From a virus, in the IMG/VR virus record IMGVR_UViG_3300047548_000610, positions 1-48,467 of that record: DNA of 48,467 bases. One strand, written 5' to 3'. Every line of letters begins with the position of its first letter. The stretch's first letter is position 1. The notes under the pieces were generated by a model that did no database searches, was not told the origin of the DNA, and saw only the letters and a list, made by a program, of their open reading frames with translations. Position numbers and translations under genes: made by a program. Shown in pieces: positions 39,101 through 46,604 of the stretch.

Positions 39101-39108
39101 GATAAATA
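39101..39108 (+). promoter_or_regulatory. Late promoter GATAAATA for the tape measure gene
   Basis: Seven of eight bases match the late consensus. A start near 39114 gives a leader of about 56 nt before the ATG at 39170. It faces away from the minus-strand late promoter at 39136-39143. Confidence 0.6.
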
Positions 39109-39135
39109 AGTTGTCGATAAGTATCTTAACTGTTT

Positions 39136-39143
39136 TATTTATC
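39136..39143 (-). promoter_or_regulatory. Late promoter GATAAATA for the gp26-like gene
   Basis: The minus strand reads GATAAATAAAAC. A start near 39130 gives a leader of about 44 nt before the ATG at 39086. The two late promoters here overlap head to head: each one's transcript runs through the other's site. Confidence 0.6.
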
Positions 39144-39169
39144 TGCGTAGATAACCTCGGAAAACAACA

Positions 39170-41491
39170 ATGGCTGACGTATACGGAACTATAGGGAATG
39201 AACAAGTAGAGCTAAACAATGCTGCGACTGAACAAACGCTCAAAGCACTGTTGGCATTAGCTAAAGTTGATTCAAACACCTTACAAAAGCTAGCAATAAA
39301 ATCTGGAGTAGACGCAAGCGCAATTGCGCAGCTTAATTCAGCAGTAGATGACAGCAGTGATTCGATCGGCGCTGAAAACAGAATACGAGAAAGAAATACT
39401 AGGTCGTTAGAAGATCAAACAGCCAAATATAACAAGTATAATGTTATTTTGGGCGCATTGGGTACTGTCACGTCTGATCTAATGGAGGGAACTGCTAGCG
39501 CGAGCAAGATGTTTACTATAGCATCGACGACTCTATCGCAGTATAACCCTGTTTTATCTCAAATGTTGAGCATTGGCTCAAAGTTATTAGCAATACAAGA
39601 GCAAAACTTTGCCGCTTTTCAAAAAATGTCCAATGTAGGCGTAAACTTTGCCGGTGATCTGATAGAATTAAGGCAAGCAGCTGCAGGCAGCTATTTAACA
39701 CTTGACCAATTCAGCAATCTAGCCTCTGCCAATGGTGAAATGTTTGCTAGAATGGGTGGCAGCGCTAATCAGGGAGCAATTGCTTTTTCAAAGTTTAGCA
39801 ATAATATACTAAAAGGCGAGTTTGGGACGCGAATAACCGCATTAGGGTATTCCTTTGAAGACGCTAATCAATATATGGCAACATTCATAGGCCTAATGGG
39901 AGTTAAAGATGCGAATGATTTAAGAAGTTCATCATCGCTAGTAGAAAGCACCAAAGGATATTTGGACCAGTTAGATAGACTTGCAGATATTACAGGTAAA
40001 AGCAGAAAAGAACAAGAAGAAATCATGAAAAAACAGGCGCTAACCGCCGATGTTAACATGACTGCTGCGAAGATGACAGATGAAAAGCAACGGGCAGCAT
40101 TTTTGTCAAATGTTCAATTCATGACTTCTATGTACGGTGACGCTGGTAAAGATATGGCCGTTGCTCAAGCACAAGGTCGATCGGTGATAACCAAAGGCGG
40201 GCAAATGCTAAGTGCCTTGGCCCCAGGAATGCAAAGCGCAGTATCAAAAATGCAACAAGCCGGGGAGATGTACGGAGTCGGGTCAAAGCAGTACATCGAA
40301 GCCCAGAATGACGTTAGACTTGCTGCTCAAGCGATGGGCACTCTGCCCCCGGCATTGTACAGCGCAAATAAGGATCTTCAAGAATTAGGCACAGCAACAA
40401 ACACAGTTGCGAAGGACCTGTTAACCGGACAAACAACTAAGTCTGCTATGGATAAGGCTGAAGCAGCCCGACAGCAGGCAATTGCCGATGCTCAAGAATC
40501 CTCAGCAGCAGCAATGGCAAACATGAATAAAGCGTTTCTTGAAGTTAGTGCTGCGTTTTGGAAAGCCTTAAAACCTGTTTTTGATGGGATGACTCCAGTC
40601 ATTAACGGTCTAGCAGATTTTGCTGGATGGCTTGCTTCGTTGATTACTGAATTTCCGAAAGTCACAGCAGCTGTGGCAGCGTTGGGTGTAGTAGTTTCAG
40701 GGTATATTACATGGAAACTAAAACAACTAGCGGTTGAGAAGGCCGGCAGTGTTGCTACGAGGGTTTTAGGTGGAGGGGGCGGAGCAGCCGGCGGTGGAGC
40801 AGCCGGCGGTGTCCTTGATAGGATTGGCGGTGCTGGCGGAGCAGCCGGTGGGGGAATGATGCAGGGAGTTGCTGCTGGCCTACGAGCATTTGCGAATCCA
40901 CAAGTGGCCATCGGAGCCGCAGTGTTCGCCGCGTCTATAGCAGCAATCGGAGCCGGCATTGCCGCAGCAGCATGGTTAACTGGTAAGGCACTACCGACGC
41001 TAGCTGAGGGACTGACTGCGATTCAAGAACTTGATGGTGAAAACTTGCTGTCAGTGGCAAAAGGAGCAGGTGCGTTCGGACTCAGCTTGTTAGCATTTGT
41101 GCCATCTGCTCTGTTTATCATGCCAGCGGCTCTAGGTGTTAATATGCTTGCCGAAGGTTTGCTCAAGATGAATAAAGTTGATACTGGTCAGCTGTTAAAA
41201 GTTGCTGAAGCCATGGAAAAGGTAAACGCAGCAACTCCCTCAGTAGCACAAACACTAAAAATGGGATTCGCTGGTATAGTTAACAAGGTTGTTGGACCAT
41301 CTACACCTGCTGCAGCGCCCGTCAGTGAAACCTCGATCTCCCCTGAAGCGAATCCTGTGGCTGCTGAACTAAAACGGTTAAATAGTGTAAACGCGGAAAT
41401 GCTACGAAGCATTAAGGAAGTAGTTGAATATTCCAAGAGAAATGTTGATGCTACAAAGTCGTTAAATGGCAATCTCTTCGCAACAGTATAA
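39170..41491 (+). CDS. Tail tape measure protein (gp29 equivalent)
   Basis: A 773-aa, helical, Ala-rich protein with the features of a tape measure. It has a long coiled N-terminal half (TASASKMFTIASTTLSQYNP, NFAAFQKMSNVGVNFAGDLI, DQLDRLADITGKSRKEQEEI). Three hydrophobic segments follow at about 493-520, 578-608 and 631-660, and a Gly/Ala-rich stretch at about 534-565. The hydrophobic segments are typical of tape measure proteins that insert into the host membrane. T4 gp29 is 590 aa, so a somewhat longer tail than T4's would be expected if length scales. It sits next to the gp26-like chaperone, as expected, but on the opposite strand. Sequence homology to gp29 itself is not obvious by eye. 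Confidence 0.72.
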   Translation: MADVYGTIGNEQVELNNAATEQTLKALLALAKVDSNTLQKLAIKSGVDASAIAQLNSAVDDSSDSIGAENRIRERNTRSLEDQTAKYNKYNVILGALGTVTSDLMEGTASASKMFTIASTTLSQYNPVLSQMLSIGSKLLAIQEQNFAAFQKMSNVGVNFAGDLIELRQAAAGSYLTLDQFSNLASANGEMFARMGGSANQGAIAFSKFSNNILKGEFGTRITALGYSFEDANQYMATFIGLMGVKDANDLRSSSSLVESTKGYLDQLDRLADITGKSRKEQEEIMKKQALTADVNMTAAKMTDEKQRAAFLSNVQFMTSMYGDAGKDMAVAQAQGRSVITKGGQMLSALAPGMQSAVSKMQQAGEMYGVGSKQYIEAQNDVRLAAQAMGTLPPALYSANKDLQELGTATNTVAKDLLTGQTTKSAMDKAEAARQQAIADAQESSAAAMANMNKAFLEVSAAFWKALKPVFDGMTPVINGLADFAGWLASLITEFPKVTAAVAALGVVVSGYITWKLKQLAVEKAGSVATRVLGGGGGAAGGGAAGGVLDRIGGAGGAAGGGMMQGVAAGLRAFANPQVAIGAAVFAASIAAIGAGIAAAAWLTGKALPTLAEGLTAIQELDGENLLSVAKGAGAFGLSLLAFVPSALFIMPAALGVNMLAEGLLKMNKVDTGQLLKVAEAMEKVNAATPSVAQTLKMGFAGIVNKVVGPSTPAAAPVSETSISPEANPVAAELKRLNSVNAEMLRSIKEVVEYSKRNVDATKSLNGNLFATV

Positions 41492-41502
41492 AGTAAATCA
41501 AT

Positions 41503-44502
41503 ATGGCATGGTTAAAATATTTTACCCCAGTTAATACTAATGGACAAATGAGTCCAATTAGTGGCTCGATGGTCTCGAACGCAAATCCCAGTAGGACTAA
41601 CTATTCTAGCTATTTGCCAGATGTGTATGCTGGCCACCCGAATCGTCTTGAAAGATACGGTCAGTATGACACTATGGATACTGACAGTGAAGTAAACGCT
41701 GCTTTAGATATATTAGCAGAGTTTTGTACACAGGAAAACACCGAAAATAAAACGCAGTTCAGCCTCAATTTCAAAGAACAAGCGACGAATGCTGAAGTGA
41801 CAATTATTAAAAAGTACCTGCAGCAATGGTGTAAACTTAATAAATTTAATAAGAGGTTGTTTAAGATTGTTAGAAACGCCTTCAAGTATGGCGACGTATT
41901 CTTTGTTCGCGATCCAGAAACGCAGAATTGGATGTATGTAGACCCTGCTAAAGTTGATAAAATTATTGTAAATGAAAGTGACGGCAAAAAACCTGAACAG
42001 TATCACATCAGAGATTTCAATCCAAACTTAGAAGCTCTATCAACTACTGCTATTAACCCTAGCAACTTACAAGGTGGAGGAAGCACTTTTGGTGGGAGTT
42101 ACGGAACTGGACAAGGTGGCGCTGGTGGAAGCCGTGGTATGGTTGGATCGTTTCCGACAAGCGCGAGCTCTAGTAGATTTACAACTAATCAAAATCAATA
42201 CGCAATTGACGCACGACATGTGATCCACATCAGCATGAGCGAGGGACTAGACAATAACTACCCATTTGGTAACAGCTTGCTGGAAAGTATCTTTAAAGTT
42301 TTTAAACAGAAAGAACTATTAGAAGATGCGATTATCATCTATCGCGTACAGCGTGCCCCAGAACGCCGTGTGTTCTATATTGACGTTGGAAATATGCCTA
42401 GCCACTTGGCAATGGGATTTGTTGAACGAGTGAAGAACGAAGTCAACCAACGACGCATTCCAAGTACAACTGGCGGTAGCCAAACAGTTGTTGATTCATC
42501 GTACAACCCGTTGTGTTTGGATTTAGATACCAAAATACCATTACTAGATGGGAGAACCTTAACTCTTACTGAACTTATTGAAGAATTCAACGAAGGTAAG
42601 GAAAACTGGGCATATAGTTGTAATCCTGAAACTGGCGAAGTTGTCCCTGGCGTCATTAACTGGGCAGGGATCACTCGTAAAAATACCGAAGTTATTAAGT
42701 TGACTTTCGATAATGGCCGAGAATTAATATGTACACCGGATCATAAAATTCCAGTATTCGGACGTGGATTTGTTGAAGCTAAAGATTTAACTCCATCTGA
42801 TAGTTTAATAGCATTTAATACCCAAATGGCGCCAATCGCCGGCGGCGGTAACGATTACCAGCAAGTTTGGGACCATTCAACAAAATCATGGAAATGGACT
42901 CATAGAGTAGTTGGAGAGTTTTTTAGATCCAGAAACAAGCACCAAGAATTTACATATTTAGAAGAGAATATTGGGAAGCCAAAAACTGTAATTCATCATA
43001 GAGACTCCAATAGGTATAATAACGATCCAAGGAATTTGACCTATATGGATAAGGCCGATCACATTTTGTTCCACGCCTCTCAAAAGAAAGACTTTTGGGA
43101 AAATATGTCTAATGAATATAGAGCAGAAATGACTGGAAAAATTTCTAATACCTTAAAACATCATTGGCAAAATATGTCAGAGCAAGAACGACTTTCTGCT
43201 CTGTGGAATATTAGATCAGCACAGAAAAAAGCCGTGTGGATGCGGGCTAATGATCCCGATACTGCTGCTAGGTATAAAAAGAACGCATCTGAAGCACGTA
43301 AAAAATATATTCAAAATAATCCAGATTTTTCTGACCAACTGTTAGTGAATTTGGAAAATCGAGTTAAAATTAAAAATCAAGAATTAGTCTTAACATTTGA
43401 CATGCTTCAAATTGTAGCAGACAAAGTCAAGTCCGGTGTGACTAATAAAAATCAAGTGATTGAACTCTGTGATAACGATCGTAAATTACTTGAGTTGGTT
43501 AAACTCAACAATAGTGATTCGTTAGATTATAAAAATGCTCATTGTAAAATTGATTTTACAAAATTCGGGTATTCTAAATTGGACAGGTTGCTCGCCCTAC
43601 ATGGATACAAGAACTGGAAAACGTTTGTGAAGGAAATTGCAAATTTTAATCATAGAATTGTAAAAATTGAAAAGGTTTCTAATAGAGATACTGGCACAAT
43701 TACTATTGATGGAACTGAGCGCTGGCACAATTACCATACTTTTGCTATTGAATCTGGAATTTTTGTTAAAAACTCTATTAATGAAGATTACTTCTTCCCA
43801 CAAACAGCAGAAGGTCGTGGTTCAAAAGTTGAAATCCTTCCAGGCGGAACGAACTTAGGTGAGATTGATGACTTGAAGTACTTTACTAACAAGCTGTTTA
43901 GAGCATTAAGAATTCCTAGCAGCTATTTGCCAACAGGGTCTGATGATGGCGGATCGAACTTCAACGACGGTCGGGTCGGAACCGCGTACATTCAAGAACT
44001 ACGATTTAACAAATACTGCGAACGATTACAGTCTCTAATGAACGATATTTTCGATTACGAGTTCAAACTGTATTTGAAAAACAAAGGAATCAATGTCGAT
44101 GACAACATCTTCGATGTAAAGTTTAATCCTCCACAGAACTTTGCTAGCTATCGTCAAGCAGAGATGGATACGGCTCGCGTGAACACGTTTGGCACAATGT
44201 CTCAAGTTCCGTTTGTAAGTAAGAGGTTTGCGCTGAAACGATTCCTCGGCCTATCCTCAGAGGAGGTTGCTGAAAACGAAACCTTATGGAAAGAAGAAAA
44301 CGTTGATTCTGATCAACAACTAAGCGCAAGTGCTGAGTTGAGAATGCAAGGAATTACTGCAAACGGAATAGGGTCGGATCTAAGCGGCCTAGCCGGAGCA
44401 ACCAGTGTCCCTGCTCCGGGTGAAGAACCTGAAGCCGGTGGCGAAATGCCCGGAGCAGAAATGCCAGGAGCAGAACCTACTCCACCGACGTCTGGAGTAT
44501 AA
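41503..44502 (+). CDS. 20: Portal vertex protein gp20 interrupted by an intein
   Basis: The portal ring at the head-tail vertex, through which DNA is packaged. The open frame is 999 aa. Removing the intein (residues 338-757) leaves 579 aa, close to known gp20 sizes (T4 524). Portal segments include DTDSEVNAALDILAEFCTQE (near residue 60), NNYPFGNSLLESIFKVFKQK (about 250), APERRVFYIDVGNMPSHLAM, and after the intein NEDYFFPQTAEGRGSKVEIL, LGEIDDLKYFTNKLFRALRI and PSSYLPTG. The N-extein ends SSYNPL and the C-extein starts SINEDYFF, so splicing restores the conserved portal segment. The C-terminus is Pro/Gly/Glu-rich. The stop codon overlaps a perfect TATAAATA. Confidence 0.95.
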   Translation: MAWLKYFTPVNTNGQMSPISGSMVSNANPSRTNYSSYLPDVYAGHPNRLERYGQYDTMDTDSEVNAALDILAEFCTQENTENKTQFSLNFKEQATNAEVTIIKKYLQQWCKLNKFNKRLFKIVRNAFKYGDVFFVRDPETQNWMYVDPAKVDKIIVNESDGKKPEQYHIRDFNPNLEALSTTAINPSNLQGGGSTFGGSYGTGQGGAGGSRGMVGSFPTSASSSRFTTNQNQYAIDARHVIHISMSEGLDNNYPFGNSLLESIFKVFKQKELLEDAIIIYRVQRAPERRVFYIDVGNMPSHLAMGFVERVKNEVNQRRIPSTTGGSQTVVDSSYNPLCLDLDTKIPLLDGRTLTLTELIEEFNEGKENWAYSCNPETGEVVPGVINWAGITRKNTEVIKLTFDNGRELICTPDHKIPVFGRGFVEAKDLTPSDSLIAFNTQMAPIAGGGNDYQQVWDHSTKSWKWTHRVVGEFFRSRNKHQEFTYLEENIGKPKTVIHHRDSNRYNNDPRNLTYMDKADHILFHASQKKDFWENMSNEYRAEMTGKISNTLKHHWQNMSEQERLSALWNIRSAQKKAVWMRANDPDTAARYKKNASEARKKYIQNNPDFSDQLLVNLENRVKIKNQELVLTFDMLQIVADKVKSGVTNKNQVIELCDNDRKLLELVKLNNSDSLDYKNAHCKIDFTKFGYSKLDRLLALHGYKNWKTFVKEIANFNHRIVKIEKVSNRDTGTITIDGTERWHNYHTFAIESGIFVKNSINEDYFFPQTAEGRGSKVEILPGGTNLGEIDDLKYFTNKLFRALRIPSSYLPTGSDDGGSNFNDGRVGTAYIQELRFNKYCERLQSLMNDIFDYEFKLYLKNKGINVDDNIFDVKFNPPQNFASYRQAEMDTARVNTFGTMSQVPFVSKRFALKRFLGLSSEEVAENETLWKEENVDSDQQLSASAELRMQGITANGIGSDLSGLAGATSVPAPGEEPEAGGEMPGAEMPGAEPTPPTSGV
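42514..43773 (+). mobile_element. Intein with HNH homing endonuclease in gp20
   Basis: A 420-aa in-frame insertion (gp20 residues 338-757). Block A is CLDLDTKIPLLDGRTL, beginning with the splicing Cys. Block B is ELICTPDHKIPVFGRGF, with the TxxH motif. The C-terminal blocks are WHNYHTFAIESGIFVKN followed by Ser of the extein. Between them lies an HNH nuclease (about residues 494-525: VIHHRDSNRYNNDPRNLTYM and DHILFHAS). The penultimate residue is Lys instead of the usual His. A+T content is visibly higher than in the exteins: two 60-nt samples counted by hand give 27% and 33% G+C against 48% in one extein sample. This suggests recent transfer. Confidence 0.92.
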
Positions 44503-44505
44503 ATA
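44498..44505 (+). promoter_or_regulatory. Perfect late promoter TATAAATA before the 82-aa core gene
   Basis: An exact match to the T4 late consensus, overlapping the gp20 stop codon. It is followed by TTATC and then ATG at 44511, so the expected start point is the A of the start codon. Confidence 0.65.
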
Positions 44506-44510
44506 TTATC

Positions 44511-44759
44511 ATGCTGCTGAGAGAATTCATTTATTTTGACAAAGATCGAGCCGACCCACAAGATGACGGGAGATATCTCAGTCAGAATGATACATCGGTT
44601 TTGAAAAAAGATGATTTGAGAAAATCTAGATTGACCTTGCGTATGCTAAATGATATCAGGAAAGCTAGCGAAGCCCATGCTAAAGAAAAAACTGAAGAGC
44701 TGGGTTTGATTAGAAAGATGTACGCAGCTCCACCGCCCGAAGCATCTCCTATGGCATGA
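44511..44759 (+). CDS. Small prohead core protein (gene 67 position)
   Basis: An 82-aa charged, helical protein (FIYFDKDRADPQDDGRYLSQ, LKKDDLRKSRLTLRMLNDIR, AKEKTEELGLIRKMYAAPPP). It lies directly after gp20, where T4 has gene 67 (80 aa), a prohead core component. Its start MLLREFIYFDK resembles small proteins at the same place in cyanophage-like phages as I recall. Homology to T4 gp67 is not visible, so the role is inferred from position and size. There is no Shine-Dalgarno, and the ATG is 5 nt after a perfect late promoter, which suggests a leaderless late mRNA. Confidence 0.65.
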   Translation: MLLREFIYFDKDRADPQDDGRYLSQNDTSVLKKDDLRKSRLTLRMLNDIRKASEAHAKEKTEELGLIRKMYAAPPPEASPMA

Positions 44760-44760
44760 G

Positions 44761-44768
44761 TATAAATA
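44761..44768 (+). promoter_or_regulatory. Perfect late promoter TATAAATA before a terminator
   Basis: An exact match to the late consensus directly after the TGA of the 82-aa gene. The only thing downstream before the next gene is an intrinsic terminator at 44800-44830, so its main product would be a short RNA of about 55 nt unless the terminator is read through. Confidence 0.5.
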
Positions 44769-44799
44769 AAATATCTTAAAAGATGTTTCTATCATTATG

Positions 44800-44830
44800 G
44801 GCTAAAAACCACCCGTTTTTAGCCTATTTT
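44800..44830 (+). terminator. Intrinsic terminator between the two core-protein genes
   Basis: GGCTAAAAA (44800-44808) and TTTTTAGCC (44816-44824) form a perfect 9-bp stem with a 7-nt loop, followed by TATTTT. It separates the gp20/82-aa unit from the gene at 44901. Confidence 0.75.
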
Positions 44831-44851
44831 ATATAACTAAATTTAATTTTC

Positions 44852-44859
44852 TGTAAATA
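44852..44859 (+). promoter_or_regulatory. Late promoter-like TGTAAATA for the 44901 operon
   Basis: It matches TATAAATA except for G at the second position, and lies within CTGTAA/TTACAG, a 6-bp inverted repeat. A start near 44865 gives a 36-nt leader with AGGAG 8 nt before the ATG at 44901. A plausible promoter for the core/gp21/gp22/gp23 genes. Confidence 0.45.
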
Positions 44860-44900
44860 GTTATTACAGTATTGCCGCAACCACATAGGAGAACCATGCA

Positions 44901-45944
44901 ATGTCTACAAAATTTGAACAATTGCTAGATTACCTTGTAAACGAGGAGATGGATAAGGCTAATGAGCTATTCCACGATATCGTTGTCGAGAAGTCTAGAG
45001 AAATCTACGAAAACCTAATTGCTGAAGAAGCCGAAGAAGAAGAAATGGACGAGTCGTCATGTGACGATGAGGAAATGGGCGAATCTACCGAAGAGCTAGA
45101 AGACAGCTACGAAATGAGCAGCGAAGCCGAAGAAGACGACGCCGAAGCCGATGATGACTTTGGCGGCGACGAAACTGACGATTCTCTCGACGATGTTGAA
45201 ATGGACGGATCGGATGAATTCGGTTCAGATGATGACACGGGCGGGGAAGAAGGCGACGAGTCGCAGGCAATTTTTGATATTAAGAATGCAATTGCTGAAC
45301 TAGAAGCAGCATTCGCAGACTTAGAAGCCTCGCAAGGCGCAGACGGCGCTGATGATTTCGGAGACGCTGAGTTTGGCGACGAAGAGAGTGACGATGAATT
45401 TGGCGACGAAGAAAGCGACTCTGAGTTTGGTGATGAAGAATTCGGCGACGAAGAAGAAACCGACGAAATGATGGGTATGTACGAGGGTCGTAGAATGACT
45501 CGCGAATACCGTGAAAAAGTTGGAAACGATTGGGACAAGAACAGTCAAAAAACTCAAGGTCAAATTGTCGGCGCAAACAGCGGCGAAAAAATGCCTGGCT
45601 CTGACGAAGGCCGTAGCCCGATTAGCAGCGGAAAAGGCAAGCCAACAACTGGCGCTAGCGCTGATAACATCTTAGGTAAGAGCGCAACTGCTGCCGAAGA
45701 TGGTACAAAGCCTCACGGCAAAGTCGGCGGTCTAGTCAAAGGCGGCGGCAAGTTTACCGGAAACGGCACTCACAACGTTGACAATGTTAAGAGTGGTGTG
45801 AAGACACTGAGCAAGCAGGGTTCTGGTTATCCAGGCAACAATAAGAGCTCAGGCCCTGTGGGTTCTGGATCCGGTGACAAAGCTGGTCAAACCAGTGTTG
45901 CGCCTGAGACTAAGAAGCAGTTCCTCCCACCTCACACTAAGTAA
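44901..45944 (+). CDS. Acidic prohead core/scaffold protein (gene 68 position)
   Basis: A 347-aa protein in the place of T4 gene 68. The first ~45 residues are helical (FEQLLDYLVNEEMDKANELF, VEKSREIYENLIAEEAEEEE), like the start of T4-like core proteins. About residues 45-195 are extremely acidic, with repeated E/D-rich units such as EFGDEESDDEFGDEESDSEF. The C-terminal ~140 residues are Gly/Lys/Ser-rich and basic (GKVGGLVKGGGKFTGNGTHN). The opposite charges of the two halves could let it mimic DNA and bind capsid. It is followed by gp21 after 13 nt. A core-protein role is inferred from position and composition. T4 gp68 is far shorter (141 aa). Confidence 0.65.
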   Translation: MSTKFEQLLDYLVNEEMDKANELFHDIVVEKSREIYENLIAEEAEEEEMDESSCDDEEMGESTEELEDSYEMSSEAEEDDAEADDDFGGDETDDSLDDVEMDGSDEFGSDDDTGGEEGDESQAIFDIKNAIAELEAAFADLEASQGADGADDFGDAEFGDEESDDEFGDEESDSEFGDEEFGDEEETDEMMGMYEGRRMTREYREKVGNDWDKNSQKTQGQIVGANSGEKMPGSDEGRSPISSGKGKPTTGASADNILGKSATAAEDGTKPHGKVGGLVKGGGKFTGNGTHNVDNVKSGVKTLSKQGSGYPGNNKSSGPVGSGSGDKAGQTSVAPETKKQFLPPHTK

Positions 45945-45957
45945 TTAAGGAAACAGG

Positions 45958-46587
45958 ATGTCAATTGCTTACCTAAGAGAACACCTAAGTTTCGATCAAT
46001 CTGGTATTGTACTAGAGTCTGACGACAAGGATGGCAAAAGTCTTTACCTAAAAGGCATTGCTATTCAAGGCGGTATTCGAAATGCCAATCAGCGAGTTTA
46101 CCCAGTCCACGAGATTGAACGCGCTGTTAAGACTCTAAACGATCAGATTCAAAACGGGTACAGTGTCTTAGGCGAAGTAGACCATCCTGATGATTTGAAA
46201 GTTAACTTGGACCGTGTATCCCATATGATTACTCAGATGTGGATGGAAGGTCCAAACGGGTACGGAAAGATGAAAATCCTTCCAACCCCAATGGGCAACC
46301 TAATTCGCACTATGCTTGAAGCAGGAGTAAAACTTGGCGTTAGTTCTCGTGGAAGCGGCAACGTAAATGACGCAAACGGCCAAGTATCTGATTTTGAGAT
46401 TATTACTGTGGATGTCGTTGCCCAACCCAGCGCACCTGGCGCTTATCCTACTCCTGTGTATGAACATCTAATGAACACACGCGGTGGTATGAGAGCGTTT
46501 ACAGTTGCTCAAGAAGTGAAAGAAGATCCAAAGGCCCAGAAATATCTTCAAGAAAGTCTCTTGAATATTATTAAAGGTCTAAAATAA
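45958..46587 (+). CDS. 21: Prohead core protease gp21
   Basis: The serine protease that cleaves core and capsid proteins during head maturation. At 209 aa it matches T4 gp21 (212). Catalytic motifs are visible: GEVDHPDD with His76 and SSRGSG with Ser129/130, the usual His and Ser of the U9/herpesvirus-like protease fold. Conserved flanks are LYLKGIAIQGGIRNANQRVY, VSHMITQMWMEGPNGYGKMK and SDFEIITVDVVAQPSAPGAY. The start is supported by AAGGAAACAGG just before the ATG. It lies between the acidic core protein and gp22, in the T4 order. Confidence 0.95.
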   Translation: MSIAYLREHLSFDQSGIVLESDDKDGKSLYLKGIAIQGGIRNANQRVYPVHEIERAVKTLNDQIQNGYSVLGEVDHPDDLKVNLDRVSHMITQMWMEGPNGYGKMKILPTPMGNLIRTMLEAGVKLGVSSRGSGNVNDANGQVSDFEIITVDVVAQPSAPGAYPTPVYEHLMNTRGGMRAFTVAQEVKEDPKAQKYLQESLLNIIKGLK

Positions 46588-46604
46588 AGCCCGAGGAGAA
46601 ATAG

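Noticed and set aside
40492-40959. 155-aa minus-strand Ala/Pro-rich frame inside the tape measure gene
   Set aside because: Mirror image of an Ala/Gly-rich coding region; low complexity, no start signals.
45107-45538. Ser/Pro-rich minus-strand frames opposite the acidic core gene
   Set aside because: Direct antisense of GAA/GAC-rich codons; no independent support.
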